Assembly: GCA_039033995.1 (NCBI GenBank)
Contig: JBCCBP010000002.1
Span: 62,001-126,000 of the forward strand
Origin: CALBPI01 sp039033995
Lineage (GTDB): Bacteria > Pseudomonadota > Gammaproteobacteria > Steroidobacterales > Woeseiaceae
DNA: 64,000 bases
Reading direction: 5' to 3'
Part shown: positions 34,827-43,201 of the stretch, piece after piece
Numbering within the stretch: position 1 is the stretch's first letter
How the letters are laid out: every line of letters begins with the position of its first letter
Position numbers and translations under genes: made by a program
Notes under the pieces: generated by a model
The model's database searches: none
Told to the model about the DNA's origin: nothing
What the model saw: the letters and a program-made list of their open reading frames with translations, nothing else

Positions 34827-35045
34827 TTATCTTTCCTTCAATATTAATTGACGGCGGCGCATAAGCCACGCCGCCGCGCCAAAAGTACCTATCGCAAATG
34901 CCAACAGTATTGCCGCTGCAGCCGGCAGCGGAGGTATTCGGATCAATCCCCAAACACCACTACCGAACAGCAACGACGCAATCACCAACAACAAGATTGG
35001 CAATGCTTGCACGCGATCGATCGATTCGCTCACAGTCGTTTCCAC
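34827..35045 (-). CDS. Small two-helix membrane protein
   Basis: 72 residues, not recognised. Two hydrophobic segments (about 15-35, ALPILLLVIASLLFGSGVW, and 41-62, AAAAILLAFAIGTFGAAAWL) joined by a proline-rich turn (RIPPLP), ending in a basic tail RRRQLILKER. The GTG start follows the acyl-CoA ligase stop directly; a second GTG at 35033 has GGAA 7 bases upstream and may be the real start. The gene fills the space between the ligase and the SDR exactly (1-base gap), which supports it being translated. Confidence 0.6.
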   Translation of the reverse strand: METTVSESIDRVQALPILLLVIASLLFGSGVWGLIRIPPLPAAAAILLAFAIGTFGAAAWLMRRRQLILKER

Positions 35046-36677
35046 TCAATGTTCGGGCAGTTGATAGTCGGCAAATTGCTCACGCAGCACGGTCTTCTTG
35101 ATCTTGCCAGTCGCTGTATGCGGCAGCTCGTCAACGAACACGACATCATCGGGCGTCCACCACTTTGCGATCTTGCCGTCCAGGAAGGACAGCATGCTAT
35201 CGCGATCGAGCGTCTCGCCGTCCTTGACCACGACAATCAACAAAGGTCGTTCTGTCCACTTAGGATGATGCACACCGATAACTGCCGCCTCGGCCACCGC
35301 AGGGTGACCGACCGCCGTGTTTTCGAGATCGATCGAGCTGATCCACTCTCCACCTGACTTGATGACGTCTTTGGTGCGATCGGTAATCGCCATAAAGCCA
35401 TCGGAGTCGATGGTTGCCACATCGCCGGTATGGAACCAGCCATCTGCATCGTGCGACCCGGACGCGCCCTCGAGTTTATAGTAATCGCTGCACACCCAAG
35501 GGCCACGAACCATCAGCGCACCGTACGCGACGCCGTCGCGGGGTTGCTCGTTACCATCATCGTCCACGATTTTCATCTCGACGCCATAGATGCCTCTGCC
35601 CGCTTTGGTCTGGATCTTGACCTTCTCGTCATCACTCAGGGCTTCGTGTTTCGGCAACAGCTTGTTCAGCGTGCCAAGTGGGCTCATTTCGGTCATCCCC
35701 CAGCCCTGATGCAGAACGACGTCATGCTTGTCGCGAAACTCTTCGATCATCGACGCTGGCACCGCGGCGCCGCCGACGACGGTGCGCTGCAATTTATCCA
35801 GTGTAAGACTATCGAGTGCCGTGTAGTCGAGTAATGCGAGCCATACGGTTGGCACGCCGAGCGCCAACGTGACGGCTTCTTCGTCGAGCAGTGTGTACAG
35901 CGCCTCGCCGTCGCCCATTTTCGGCCCGGGAAAAACAAGCTTGGCGCCCACCATCGGACCACAATACGGGATACCCCAGGCATTCACGTGAAAAAGCGGT
36001 ACCACCGGCAGGATCGTATCCGCGCGCGACACATTCAACACGTCCGGCATCAGACCGACAATCGCGTGCAACACCGTCGAGCGATGGGAATACAGCACGC
36101 CTTTCGGATTGCCGGTGGTGCCGGAGGTATAACACAGCGCTGCCGCTTGATTTTCGTCAAAACTCGGCCAATCGAACTGCGCCGGATGCGGTTCGATAAA
36201 CGACTCGTAGTCGACAACATCGAGGGTGGTCTCCCCAATCGCAGCGGCGCTGCTCATCACAACGATCGTCGTAAGCGTTGGAATCTTATCGCGAATTTTT
36301 TCGATGAGCGGCAAAAACATCGGGTCTACAAACAGTACCTTGTCTTCGGCGTGATTGATAATGTAAATCAGCTGCTCGGGGAACAGCCGCGGATTGATCG
36401 TGTGGCAGACGAAACCGGCGCCTGAAATGCCGTAGTACGCCTCGATATGCCGATAATCATTCCACGCGAGCGTCGCAACCCGGTCACCCCTCGCAAGACC
36501 CAGCCCAGACAACGCATTGGCAAGCTGCTTCGCGCGCCCGAAGCAATCGGCATAGGTGTACCTGTGGCGCGGCGACTCTGCGGTGACGGAGACTATCTCC
36601 GATTGCGGATGAAACGTTAACGCATGCTCGGCAATACTACTGATCAACAGCGGCCGATCCATCATCAATCCGTGCAT
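35046..36677 (-). CDS. Acyl-CoA synthetase (medium/long-chain, AlkK/FadD3-like AMP-binding enzyme)
   Basis: 543 residues from ATG 36677 (MHGLMMDRPLLI), which has GAGGGGG 5-6 bases upstream; an in-frame TTG at 36692 lies before that site. Adenylate-forming motifs in order: LCYTSGTTGNPKGVLYSH, HQGWGMTEMSPLGTL, GWFHTGDVATID, RTKDVIKSGGEWIS and the C-terminal PHTATGKIKKTVLRE with the catalytic lysine. The sequence resembles medium-chain fatty-acid:CoA ligases of the AlkK group. It lies 79 bases after uup and heads the ligase / small membrane protein / SDR / Mpo1-like operon. Confidence 0.92.
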   Translation of the reverse strand: MHGLMMDRPLLISSIAEHALTFHPQSEIVSVTAESPRHRYTYADCFGRAKQLANALSGLGLARGDRVATLAWNDYRHIEAYYGISGAGFVCHTINPRLFPEQLIYIINHAEDKVLFVDPMFLPLIEKIRDKIPTLTTIVVMSSAAAIGETTLDVVDYESFIEPHPAQFDWPSFDENQAAALCYTSGTTGNPKGVLYSHRSTVLHAIVGLMPDVLNVSRADTILPVVPLFHVNAWGIPYCGPMVGAKLVFPGPKMGDGEALYTLLDEEAVTLALGVPTVWLALLDYTALDSLTLDKLQRTVVGGAAVPASMIEEFRDKHDVVLHQGWGMTEMSPLGTLNKLLPKHEALSDDEKVKIQTKAGRGIYGVEMKIVDDDGNEQPRDGVAYGALMVRGPWVCSDYYKLEGASGSHDADGWFHTGDVATIDSDGFMAITDRTKDVIKSGGEWISSIDLENTAVGHPAVAEAAVIGVHHPKWTERPLLIVVVKDGETLDRDSMLSFLDGKIAKWWTPDDVVFVDELPHTATGKIKKTVLREQFADYQLPEH

Positions 36678-36756
36678 CAAAAACCCCCTCAAGATTCGCT
36701 TTTAGTGAGCCGTAGTGTGCATGAAAGCGCGCAGGTCATCCACTCTGCGCCGCCGT

Positions 36757-38658
36757 TCACCCGCGTAAGTGCTGGGCCAGATCTTCGAGCTCGATCCAGC
36801 GTGCTGTGGCCGTCTCCAATTCCGCCTCAGCCGCGGCGATCGCATCGAGGATAGGCGACACAGCCGACTCGAAATCCTGTTCGTAGAAACCTTCGGCGGC
36901 CGTCTGCTCACGCAACGCCTGTAACTTGCCTTCCAACGACTCAATAGTGGCCGGCAGCTCGTCCAGCTCGCGTTGATCCTTGTAACTGAGCTTGGTCGCA
37001 GTCTTACGCCGTCGTGTCTCCGGTTCACTCGCAACCACCGGCGCCTGCGCTGGCAACGCCTGCGCCGCAAGCTGCCGATTGTGTTTCAGCCAATCCGAAA
37101 AATTACCGACATAACGTTCGACCCGGTCGCCAGCCTCGAACACCAGCGTGCTCGTGACGACATTATCGAGAAATTGCCGGTCATGGCTGACGACGATCAG
37201 CGTGCCCTGGTAGGCCAGCAGTTTGTCCTCAAGCACTTCAAGTGTTTCGACGTCGAGATCATTGGTCGGTTCGTCCAGCACCAGCAGATTCGCGGGTTGG
37301 GTGAACAGCTTGGCCAACACGACGCGATTGCGCTCGCCACCCGACAGCGCCGCGATCGGCGACATGATGCGTTTGGGACTGAACAGAAAGCCCTTTAAGT
37401 AGCCCACGACGTGACGCGGCTTGCCGTCGAGCGTGACATAGTCACCACCATCGCCAACGACCTGCGCGACCGTCTTGCGGTCATCCAGCTCGCGGCGCAG
37501 TTGGTCGAAATAGCCGATCTGGAGATTCGTACCATGTTTCACGGTACCCGTCTGTGGCGCGAGCTCACCGAGCATTAGCCTGAGCAACGTGCTCTTTCCA
37601 ACACCGTTGTTGCCCACGAGCCCTATACGGTCACCGCGTCGAATCGACAACGAGAGGTTTTGGATCAACGGCTTGTCGTCGTACCCATAGCTGACATTGT
37701 GCAGTTGCACCACCTTGCGGCCAGACTGCTCGGCGCCCTCGATGTGGATACGCGCCGATGCGGCACGCTTTTCTCTCGCGGCTGCTTCACGACGCATCGC
37801 CTGCAACGCACGGACACGACCTTCGTTGCGCGTGCGACGCGCTTTAATGCCTTGCCGAATCCAGGCTTCTTCCTCCGCCAGGCGTTTGTCGAAGCGTGCG
37901 TTGTGACTGTCTTCCTCTTCCCATGCGTGCTCTCTGGCACGCAAATAGTGCTGAAAGTCTCCTGGCCAGCTGATTAGCGCACCACGATCGATATCGACAA
38001 TTCGCGTCGCGAGCTTTTGCAGGAACGCCCGATCGTGCGTAATGAACACGACACTGCCAGGAAAACTCAAGATGCGTTGCTCGAGCCAATCGATCGTTTC
38101 CAGGTCGAGGTGATTGGTTGGCTCGTCCAGAAGCAGAATATCCGGCTCGACAACAATGGCCCGCGCGAGCGCAACGCGACGACGCCAGCCACCGGATAAC
38201 GCCGACATCGGTAGCGCGGCCGGTAGCCCGAGATCCGAAACCGTGCGCTCAATGCGCTGCTCGATGTGCCAGGCGCCAGCCGCATCGAGGGTCGCCTGCA
38301 GCTGCTCGAGCTCCTGCATCGCGCTGGCATCGGACAGCGAGGCAGAACGTTGCTCGAATTGCGCACGCAGCGAGAGCAGATCATCCAATGCACTGCTGAC
38401 AAATTCCCGCACCGTTTGCTCAGTGGCGGGCGGCAACGCCTGGCTGAGCTGTCCGATACGTAGTCCGCTGCGTCGAATGACTTCGCCTTGATCCGGCAGC
38501 AGCTCGCCGGCGATGAGCTTTAGAGTCGTCGACTTGCCGGCACCGTTCCGCCCAACGATGCAGACCCGCTCGTTTGGCTCGATCGCGAGCGCCGCGTCGC
38601 GGAGGATCGGCCGATCACCGAACTCGACATGAATGCCGTCAAACCGAATTAGAGCCAA
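36757..38658 (-). CDS. uup: ABC-F family ATPase Uup
   Basis: 633 residues from a TTG start at 38658 preceded by GGGAG at 8 bases, matching the 635 of E. coli Uup; the frame opens further upstream to 38868 but that part overlaps slyX in antisense and is not conserved in type. Two ABC domains: Walker A GRNGAGKST and GNNGVGKST, signatures LSGGWRRR and LSGGERNR, Walker B LLLDEPTNHLDLE and LVLDEPTNDLDVE. Linker, and a C-terminal coiled coil (about 555-633) that binds DNA in Uup. No membrane segments. Uup affects transposon excision and ribosome function in E. coli. Confidence 0.93.
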   Translation of the reverse strand: MALIRFDGIHVEFGDRPILRDAALAIEPNERVCIVGRNGAGKSTTLKLIAGELLPDQGEVIRRSGLRIGQLSQALPPATEQTVREFVSSALDDLLSLRAQFEQRSASLSDASAMQELEQLQATLDAAGAWHIEQRIERTVSDLGLPAALPMSALSGGWRRRVALARAIVVEPDILLLDEPTNHLDLETIDWLEQRILSFPGSVVFITHDRAFLQKLATRIVDIDRGALISWPGDFQHYLRAREHAWEEEDSHNARFDKRLAEEEAWIRQGIKARRTRNEGRVRALQAMRREAAAREKRAASARIHIEGAEQSGRKVVQLHNVSYGYDDKPLIQNLSLSIRRGDRIGLVGNNGVGKSTLLRLMLGELAPQTGTVKHGTNLQIGYFDQLRRELDDRKTVAQVVGDGGDYVTLDGKPRHVVGYLKGFLFSPKRIMSPIAALSGGERNRVVLAKLFTQPANLLVLDEPTNDLDVETLEVLEDKLLAYQGTLIVVSHDRQFLDNVVTSTLVFEAGDRVERYVGNFSDWLKHNRQLAAQALPAQAPVVASEPETRRRKTATKLSYKDQRELDELPATIESLEGKLQALREQTAAEGFYEQDFESAVSPILDAIAAAEAELETATARWIELEDLAQHLRG

Positions 38659-38681
38659 GCTGTCGTCTCCCGCTATCGACA

Positions 38682-38710
38682 CTGTCGTCGTGTGCCGCGC
38701 GCAGTATACT
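38682..38710 (+). promoter_or_regulatory. Putative promoter of slyX
   Basis: TATACT (38705-38710) with a weak -35 CTGTCG (38682-38687) at 17 bases, 30 bases before the slyX ATG. Confidence 0.35.
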
Positions 38711-38739
38711 AACAGGCTGTTGAATGCTGAGTTGGCACC

Positions 38740-38967
38740 ATGACTGAATCGACCGCCCCTTCCATCGAGGACCTGCAGGCTCGCATCTCTTTTCTCGATC
38801 AGGAACTCAAGGACGTACGCGACAGTGTTACCGCACACCAACAACAGATACTGGCACTCGAAAATCAATGCGGCGTGTTAACCGAACGACTTCGCGAGGC
38901 CTTGATGGCATTGCAGGAGAGTAGCGGCGGCGAAATCGCCGGCCACGAAATTCCACCACACTATTAA
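38740..38967 (+). CDS. slyX: SlyX protein
   Basis: 75 residues. The family is a short coiled coil (LQARISFLDQELKDV to LALENQCGVLTERL, about 12-60) ending in the near-invariant PPHY, seen here as HEIPPHY. Function unknown; often near slyD or fkpA, which are absent here. The nitrilase gene begins 15 bases after the stop, so they are probably co-transcribed. Confidence 0.9.
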   Translation: MTESTAPSIEDLQARISFLDQELKDVRDSVTAHQQQILALENQCGVLTERLREALMALQESSGGEIAGHEIPPHY

Positions 38968-38982
38968 ATTGGGATATCCGAA

Positions 38983-39933
38983 ATGAGAGTCGCCTTTGCA
39001 CAGATCGCACCAGTTCTGCTCGACCGGGAACAGACTTTGGGTCGTGTCGTCGAACAGATTCATGTAGCTGCTGATCAATCCGCGCGGCTCGTCGCGTTTG
39101 GCGAGGCACTAGTGCCTGGCTATCCGTTCTGGGTCGAGCGCACGGACGGCGCGCGCTTTGAATCGTTACTGCAGAAGCGCTGGCACGCCGCCTATCAGAA
39201 ACAAGCGGTGAGCATCGAGGCTGGTGATCTGGACACGGTTTGCGAAGCGGCGCGAGATCGCCAGATCGCAGTCTATCTCGGCATTATGGAACGCCCGACG
39301 TCGCGGGGAGGCCATAGCCTCTACGCGACGCTGGTCTACATTGCTCCGAGCGGCGAGATCCAGAGCACCCATCGTAAGCTGATGCCAACTTATGAGGAGA
39401 GACTGGTCTGGGCCACCGGTGACGGACATGGGTTACGCGTACACCAACTCGACGATTTTGTCGTCGGCGGTTTGAACTGTTGGGAAAACTGGATGCCATT
39501 GCCGCGCGCAGCCCTGTATGCACAAGGTGAGACCTTGCATGTCGCCGTCTGGCCAGGCAACCTGCACAACACGATCGACATTACGCGTTTTATCGCCAAA
39601 GAATCACGCAGCTACGTCCTCTCGGTCAGCGGTTTGATGCGCCCGCAAGACCTGCCCGCTTCAATCGACGATGACCTAACGCTGGATACCGCGAATACAT
39701 GGGCGAATGGCGGCTCCTGCCTCGCGGGCCCGGATGGACAATGGGTCATCGAACCCGTGATTGATGACGCATGCGTCCGGGTCGCTGATATTGATGCAGA
39801 GTTTGTGCGGCGCGAGCGACACAATTTCGATCCCAGTGGCCACTACTCGCGACCGGACGTCACCTCGCTCCGAGTCAATCGGGATAGGCAAACTGTCGCG
39901 CAGTTTGTCGATTCGCCTGAGGACGACCAGTGA
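38983..39933 (+). CDS. Nitrilase (carbon-nitrogen hydrolase superfamily)
   Basis: 316 residues. Catalytic triad in place: Glu41 (AFGEALVPGYP), Lys132 (HRKLMPTYEERLVW), Cys166 (GGLNCWENWMP). The CWEN signature and the PTYEERL segment are those of branch 1, true nitrilases that turn nitriles to acids and ammonia, rather than amidases. The natural substrate is unknown; the short C-terminal tail after about 280 is acidic. It overlaps the next gene by 4 bases (GTGA), pointing to a joint function or at least coupled expression with an IMPase-family protein. Confidence 0.9.
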   Translation: MRVAFAQIAPVLLDREQTLGRVVEQIHVAADQSARLVAFGEALVPGYPFWVERTDGARFESLLQKRWHAAYQKQAVSIEAGDLDTVCEAARDRQIAVYLGIMERPTSRGGHSLYATLVYIAPSGEIQSTHRKLMPTYEERLVWATGDGHGLRVHQLDDFVVGGLNCWENWMPLPRAALYAQGETLHVAVWPGNLHNTIDITRFIAKESRSYVLSVSGLMRPQDLPASIDDDLTLDTANTWANGGSCLAGPDGQWVIEPVIDDACVRVADIDAEFVRRERHNFDPSGHYSRPDVTSLRVNRDRQTVAQFVDSPEDDQ

Positions 39934-40790
39934 CCGAGACAGTCACGCAGGAAGAACGAGCTCTGATCGCACGCTTCCTCGATCTGATGCTGCCGGCGGT
40001 CGTCACGGCCGGACGCTACGCGCTTCAGCTGCAGCCACGAGTCAGCGTACGTCCGCAAAAGAGTGGCGACGACTGGACATCCGTTCTGACTGATGCCGAC
40101 CTTGGCGTACAGCACTATTTCGAGACGCTTCTGATCGCACACTGCCCCGATTGGTTTTTCTATGGCGAAGAGCGCGATCATTCCTTCAACACCAGCTACT
40201 TCGATGCTTCGCCCGTCTGCGTCTGGCTGGATCCGGTCAATGGTACGCGGCTCTATCGAGACGGTGCGGATAGTTTTGACGTGCTCGTCTCATTGACCCT
40301 GCACGGCAAACTGCTGGTAACACTGAGCGCGATGCCTGGCCGTCAGGCGATCTACGGTGCCGATTTGATCCACGGCGCGTACCGACTCGATGATGACCGG
40401 CTCGACGACCGCATGCCGGTCGCAGCACATTCCCAAAATCCGACGCTGGCTGTGTATCAAGCAGATCGCTGGCGACCATATCTGCCCGATGACATTCAAC
40501 TCTTTGACGTCAGCGCCGACTATCGGCCGGACGATGCCCGATGCTGCATGAACAGTGTGTTGACCGGCGAACTGGGCGGCTATCTGTTTGGCGACGTCGC
40601 GTTACTAGATGTTGGCGCGACAGCGTTCAATGTGACCCAGGCTGGTGGGCTTTGTAGTCGTCCCGACGGTACGACCACGGATTGGTTTAGCGCGTTTTCT
40701 GGCTTACGCCGCGATGACCTGCTGGTGTGCGGCAATCCTGCGTTGCACGCGAGCGTTACGGCGGCACTCGGCAACAAGCCACCGCGCTGA
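39930..40790 (+). CDS. IMPase-family protein with altered metal motif
   Basis: 286 residues from a GTG overlapping the nitrilase stop. Fold features: DWTSVLTDADLGVQHYFE, the metal-binding glutamates GEE (79-81), the central motif reading DPVNGT (101-106) instead of DPxDGT, and VALLDVGATAFNVTQAGG in place of WDxAAG...EAGG. The first Asp101 and the C-terminal Asp remain, but the second aspartate is Asn104. In human IMPA1 the corresponding Asp93 binds the second metal, so activity may be reduced or changed. Closest general type is CysQ/HisN-like phosphatase; substrate unknown. Convergent with a MaoC-like gene, 1-base gap. Confidence 0.8.
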   Translation: MTETVTQEERALIARFLDLMLPAVVTAGRYALQLQPRVSVRPQKSGDDWTSVLTDADLGVQHYFETLLIAHCPDWFFYGEERDHSFNTSYFDASPVCVWLDPVNGTRLYRDGADSFDVLVSLTLHGKLLVTLSAMPGRQAIYGADLIHGAYRLDDDRLDDRMPVAAHSQNPTLAVYQADRWRPYLPDDIQLFDVSADYRPDDARCCMNSVLTGELGGYLFGDVALLDVGATAFNVTQAGGLCSRPDGTTTDWFSAFSGLRRDDLLVCGNPALHASVTAALGNKPPR

Positions 40791-40791
40791 G

Positions 40792-41262
40792 TCAGTCGCA
40801 ATCTCCGTCAAGAAAGTACATCACAATGGTGTCGGCTGTGCAGGCCGGCTTGCGCTGTCCTTCAACCTCGATGCGGTGCTCACTAACTAAATACAAGGCG
40901 CCTGCCCGTTTGCGTGCCGACACAATCGACGTCCGTATACGCACGCGATCTCCGGGGCTGATCATGGTCGAGAATCGAACCTTGTTACAGCCAAAATTGA
41001 TGGTCCGCTGCAAGCCATGCAACTGGACAAACTCCGCTGTCAATTTTGGGATCAATGCCAGCGTCAAATAGCCGTGCGCGATCGTCTTGCCATTCGGCAA
41101 TTCGCGGGCCGCGCGTTCCGAATCGACATGAATCCACTGGTCGTCGCCTGTGGCACTCGCGAACTGATCGATCTGCGCCTGGGTAATCTCGAGCCAATCC
41201 GACACACCGACTTCTGTCCCGATCAGAGCCTGCGCGTCTGCGACCGAACTGATTTCTACCAT
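40792..41262 (-). CDS. MaoC-like (R)-specific enoyl-CoA hydratase
   Basis: 156 residues from ATG 41262 (AAGGGTGG upstream); longer in-frame starts would run toward mocA. Hot-dog fold with the hydratase 2 motif: ITQAQIDQFASATGDDQWIHVD with catalytic Asp and His, and AHGYLTLALIPKL. It hydrates 2-enoyl-CoA to (R)-3-hydroxyacyl-CoA, a step feeding polyhydroxyalkanoate or beta-oxidation metabolism; the family also has members with other dehydratase roles. Divergent from mocA. Confidence 0.9.
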   Translation of the reverse strand: MVEISSVADAQALIGTEVGVSDWLEITQAQIDQFASATGDDQWIHVDSERAARELPNGKTIAHGYLTLALIPKLTAEFVQLHGLQRTINFGCNKVRFSTMISPGDRVRIRTSIVSARKRAGALYLVSEHRIEVEGQRKPACTADTIVMYFLDGDCD

Positions 41263-41320
41263 GCACCCACCCTTTGCGTTGTTGGTTGCACCGGAAGCGC
41301 AACCGCGACACAGTAGCATA

Positions 41321-41905
41321 ATGACCGGCGACCGCCCTACAAACGGACTCTATGTTGTGATTCTCGCCGCGGGCGCAGCACAGCGATTTGGCAGCCCAAA
41401 ACCGCTCGCGGAATCCGGCGGTCAATCGTTGCTGGCGCATGCCGTCAGCAAGGCACAACAGCTCGTCGAGGAGCGGACGCTGGTCGTCATCGGCGCCCAT
41501 CGTAATGCCATTGCGCCACCAGCCATCGCGTTACAAACCGGTATTGCGGTCAATACACAATGGCGCGAAGGATCGGGCAGTAGCATCGCGGCCGGCGTGG
41601 CCGGCTTGCCGGACTCGTGTGCGGCTGCGCTGATCCTGCATGCCGATCTATTGCATGTGACCGTCGAGCAACTTGGCCAGCTGACCGCTTGCTGGTCATT
41701 GCATACCGACTCGATCGTCGCCAGTCGCTACGCCGATACAGTGGGTGTGCCTGTGATATTTCCTGCGCGTTGTTTTGATGCGTTAAGGCACCTGACCGGA
41801 GACCGCGGTGCCAGAGCGGTACTGCACCGGGACGCCGACGTTCTGACAATCCCGCTAGCTGCCGCTGCGCGCGATATCGATACGCCTGCCGATCTCGATC
41901 GTTAG
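41321..41905 (+). CDS. mocA: Molybdenum cofactor cytidylyltransferase-like NTP transferase (MocA)
   Basis: 194 residues. N-terminal nucleotide-binding motif VILAAGAAQRFGSPKPL, the metal motif ILHADLLHVT (usually DxP; here ADLL), then GVPVIFP and LTGDRGARAVL, which are hallmarks of MocA/MobA-like NTP transferases. MocA adds CMP to molybdopterin for xanthine-oxidase-family enzymes. Its stop overlaps the moaE stop tail to tail. No ribosome binding site stands out before the ATG; an internal start is possible. Together with mobA (42610) it implies both dinucleotide cofactor types. The changed D-x-P region is worth noting. Confidence 0.85.
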   Translation: MTGDRPTNGLYVVILAAGAAQRFGSPKPLAESGGQSLLAHAVSKAQQLVEERTLVVIGAHRNAIAPPAIALQTGIAVNTQWREGSGSSIAAGVAGLPDSCAAALILHADLLHVTVEQLGQLTACWSLHTDSIVASRYADTVGVPVIFPARCFDALRHLTGDRGARAVLHRDADVLTIPLAAAARDIDTPADLDR

Positions 41906-42363
41906 CCGTGGCTGTGCTCGTGGTGGTGGTCATGCGCGTGACTCGCGCAGCGTTCGCAGTTGACCCAACCGGAGTCGCCTTCGATGTAATGCTCTTTTTT
42001 CCAGATCGGCAATCGCACCTTGATCTCATCAATGATGCGACGGCAGGCGCGAAACGCTTCGTCGCGGTGAGCGGAGACGACGCCCACCCAGACGGCACAA
42101 CCGCCGATATCGAGATGACCCTCACGATGCACAGCGAGTACGTCGATCACATCGATGTCCTGGCATACGGTCGCTATGATCGACTCGCCTTCCGACACCG
42201 CGAGTGGTTTGTAGACTTCATACTCTAGGGCGGTGACCGTGCGACCCTCGTTGTGATCGCGAATCCAGCCTTCAAACGCAACCAACGCGCCAGCGGAACG
42301 ATGAAACAAGCGTTGCCTAAGTCCACTGATATCGATCGGTTGATCGGTGATGGATAAACGCAT
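41902..42363 (-). CDS. moaE: Molybdopterin synthase catalytic subunit MoaE
   Basis: 153 residues from ATG 42363 (GGAGG at 7 bases, 2 bases after moaD). Motifs: GALVAFEGWIRDHNEG, LEYEVYKPLA, HREGHLDIGGCAVWVGV, HRDEAFRACRRIIDEIK and the active-site LPIWKKEHY with catalytic lysines. After GDSGWVN the protein carries an unusual tail with two cysteines and many histidines (CERCASHAHDHHHEHSHG), likely to bind metal. MoaE moves sulfur from MoaD onto precursor Z. Last gene of moaA-moaC-mobA-moaD-moaE. Confidence 0.95.
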   Translation of the reverse strand: MRLSITDQPIDISGLRQRLFHRSAGALVAFEGWIRDHNEGRTVTALEYEVYKPLAVSEGESIIATVCQDIDVIDVLAVHREGHLDIGGCAVWVGVVSAHRDEAFRACRRIIDEIKVRLPIWKKEHYIEGDSGWVNCERCASHAHDHHHEHSHG

Positions 42364-42365
42364 CG

Positions 42366-42608
42366 CTAGCCTCCTGCTACCGGTGGAAACAGCAGCACCG
42401 TATCGCCCTCGTTGAGCGGCGCGTCCCAATCGACCATGACGTCGTTAATCGCCACCTTGCAATGTCCTCGCGGGTCTTCCGTGCCATGCCGGTCGATGAG
42501 CTCCGCGAACAACGCCAAGGCCGAAGTCGCGTCCGTCTGAATCTGTTCCTGATCGCGCCCGGCACGGTCACGAAACAGCGCGAAGTAGCGTACGGTTAGC
42601 GTCTTCAT
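42366..42608 (-). CDS. moaD: Molybdopterin synthase sulfur carrier subunit MoaD
   Basis: 80 residues from ATG 42608, one base after the mobA stop. Ubiquitin-like fold: VRYFALFRDRAGRDQE at the start, CKVAINDVMVDWDAPLNEGDTVLLFPPVAGG at the end, with the C-terminal Gly-Gly needed for adenylation by MoeB and thiocarboxylate formation. Encoded directly before its partner MoaE. Confidence 0.95.
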   Translation of the reverse strand: MKTLTVRYFALFRDRAGRDQEQIQTDATSALALFAELIDRHGTEDPRGHCKVAINDVMVDWDAPLNEGDTVLLFPPVAGG

Positions 42609-42609
42609 A

Positions 42610-43200
42610 TCATCCACTCCCAGCGACAATACGCGCCAGATCCTCTGGCGTATTCATGTTGTCGAGTGCGCCCGCGGTTACCGGCGTCAGATTTCTTGCC
42701 TCTGCGACCAGCAAACATTTGCGCGGACAAAACCTGCCTGCTGCACTCTGCGACAAGATTGTGGGCAACATCGCCACACGCCAGACCGCGCACAGTGGCT
42801 CTGGTAGAACACGATCCTGCTCACTCGCCATCGCGATGGCTGGACTATCTGCATCTTCTTTTGCAGCGACTTGCAATGCCGACAGTGTCGCGGCATCCAA
42901 CCGCGGTAAATCGCAGGCCAAAATCAGCCAGTCACGCTCCGGCATGAACGTCAGCGCCGCCAGAATGCCGGCTAACGGGCCTGCCGCGCGCGCATCATCT
43001 TCGATTAACGGAAACGCACGACGCTGCGCATCGGCATCGGCCAGCCGACGCACCGAAACAAAAACCTCATCACTGATCGTCTGCGCGAGCTGCGCGGTGC
43101 GTTCAAGCTGGGTCACACCATCATGGGCGATGCTCGCCTTGTCCCGGCCCATTCGTCGGCTGTCACCGCCGGCCAGTATCAACGCATTCAGGCCAGTCAT
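42610..43200 (-). CDS. mobA: Molybdenum cofactor guanylyltransferase MobA
   Basis: 196 residues (E. coli 194). GTP-binding LILAGGDSRRMGRDK, AAGPLAGILAAL, the metal motif LACDLPRLD (DxP), then PEPLCAVWR, and a C-terminal NMNTPEDL as in MobA. It links GMP to molybdopterin to give the bis-MGD cofactor of DMSO-reductase-family enzymes. It lies between moaC (1-base gap) and moaD, within one tight operon. Confidence 0.94.
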   Translation of the reverse strand: MTGLNALILAGGDSRRMGRDKASIAHDGVTQLERTAQLAQTISDEVFVSVRRLADADAQRRAFPLIEDDARAAGPLAGILAALTFMPERDWLILACDLPRLDAATLSALQVAAKEDADSPAIAMASEQDRVLPEPLCAVWRVAMLPTILSQSAAGRFCPRKCLLVAEARNLTPVTAGALDNMNTPEDLARIVAGSG

Positions 43201-43201
43201 A

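Noticed and set aside
38659..38868. N-terminal extension of Uup by 70 codons
   Set aside because: It runs antisense through slyX and its promoter, has no ABC-F counterpart, and a TTG with GGGAG gives the family length.
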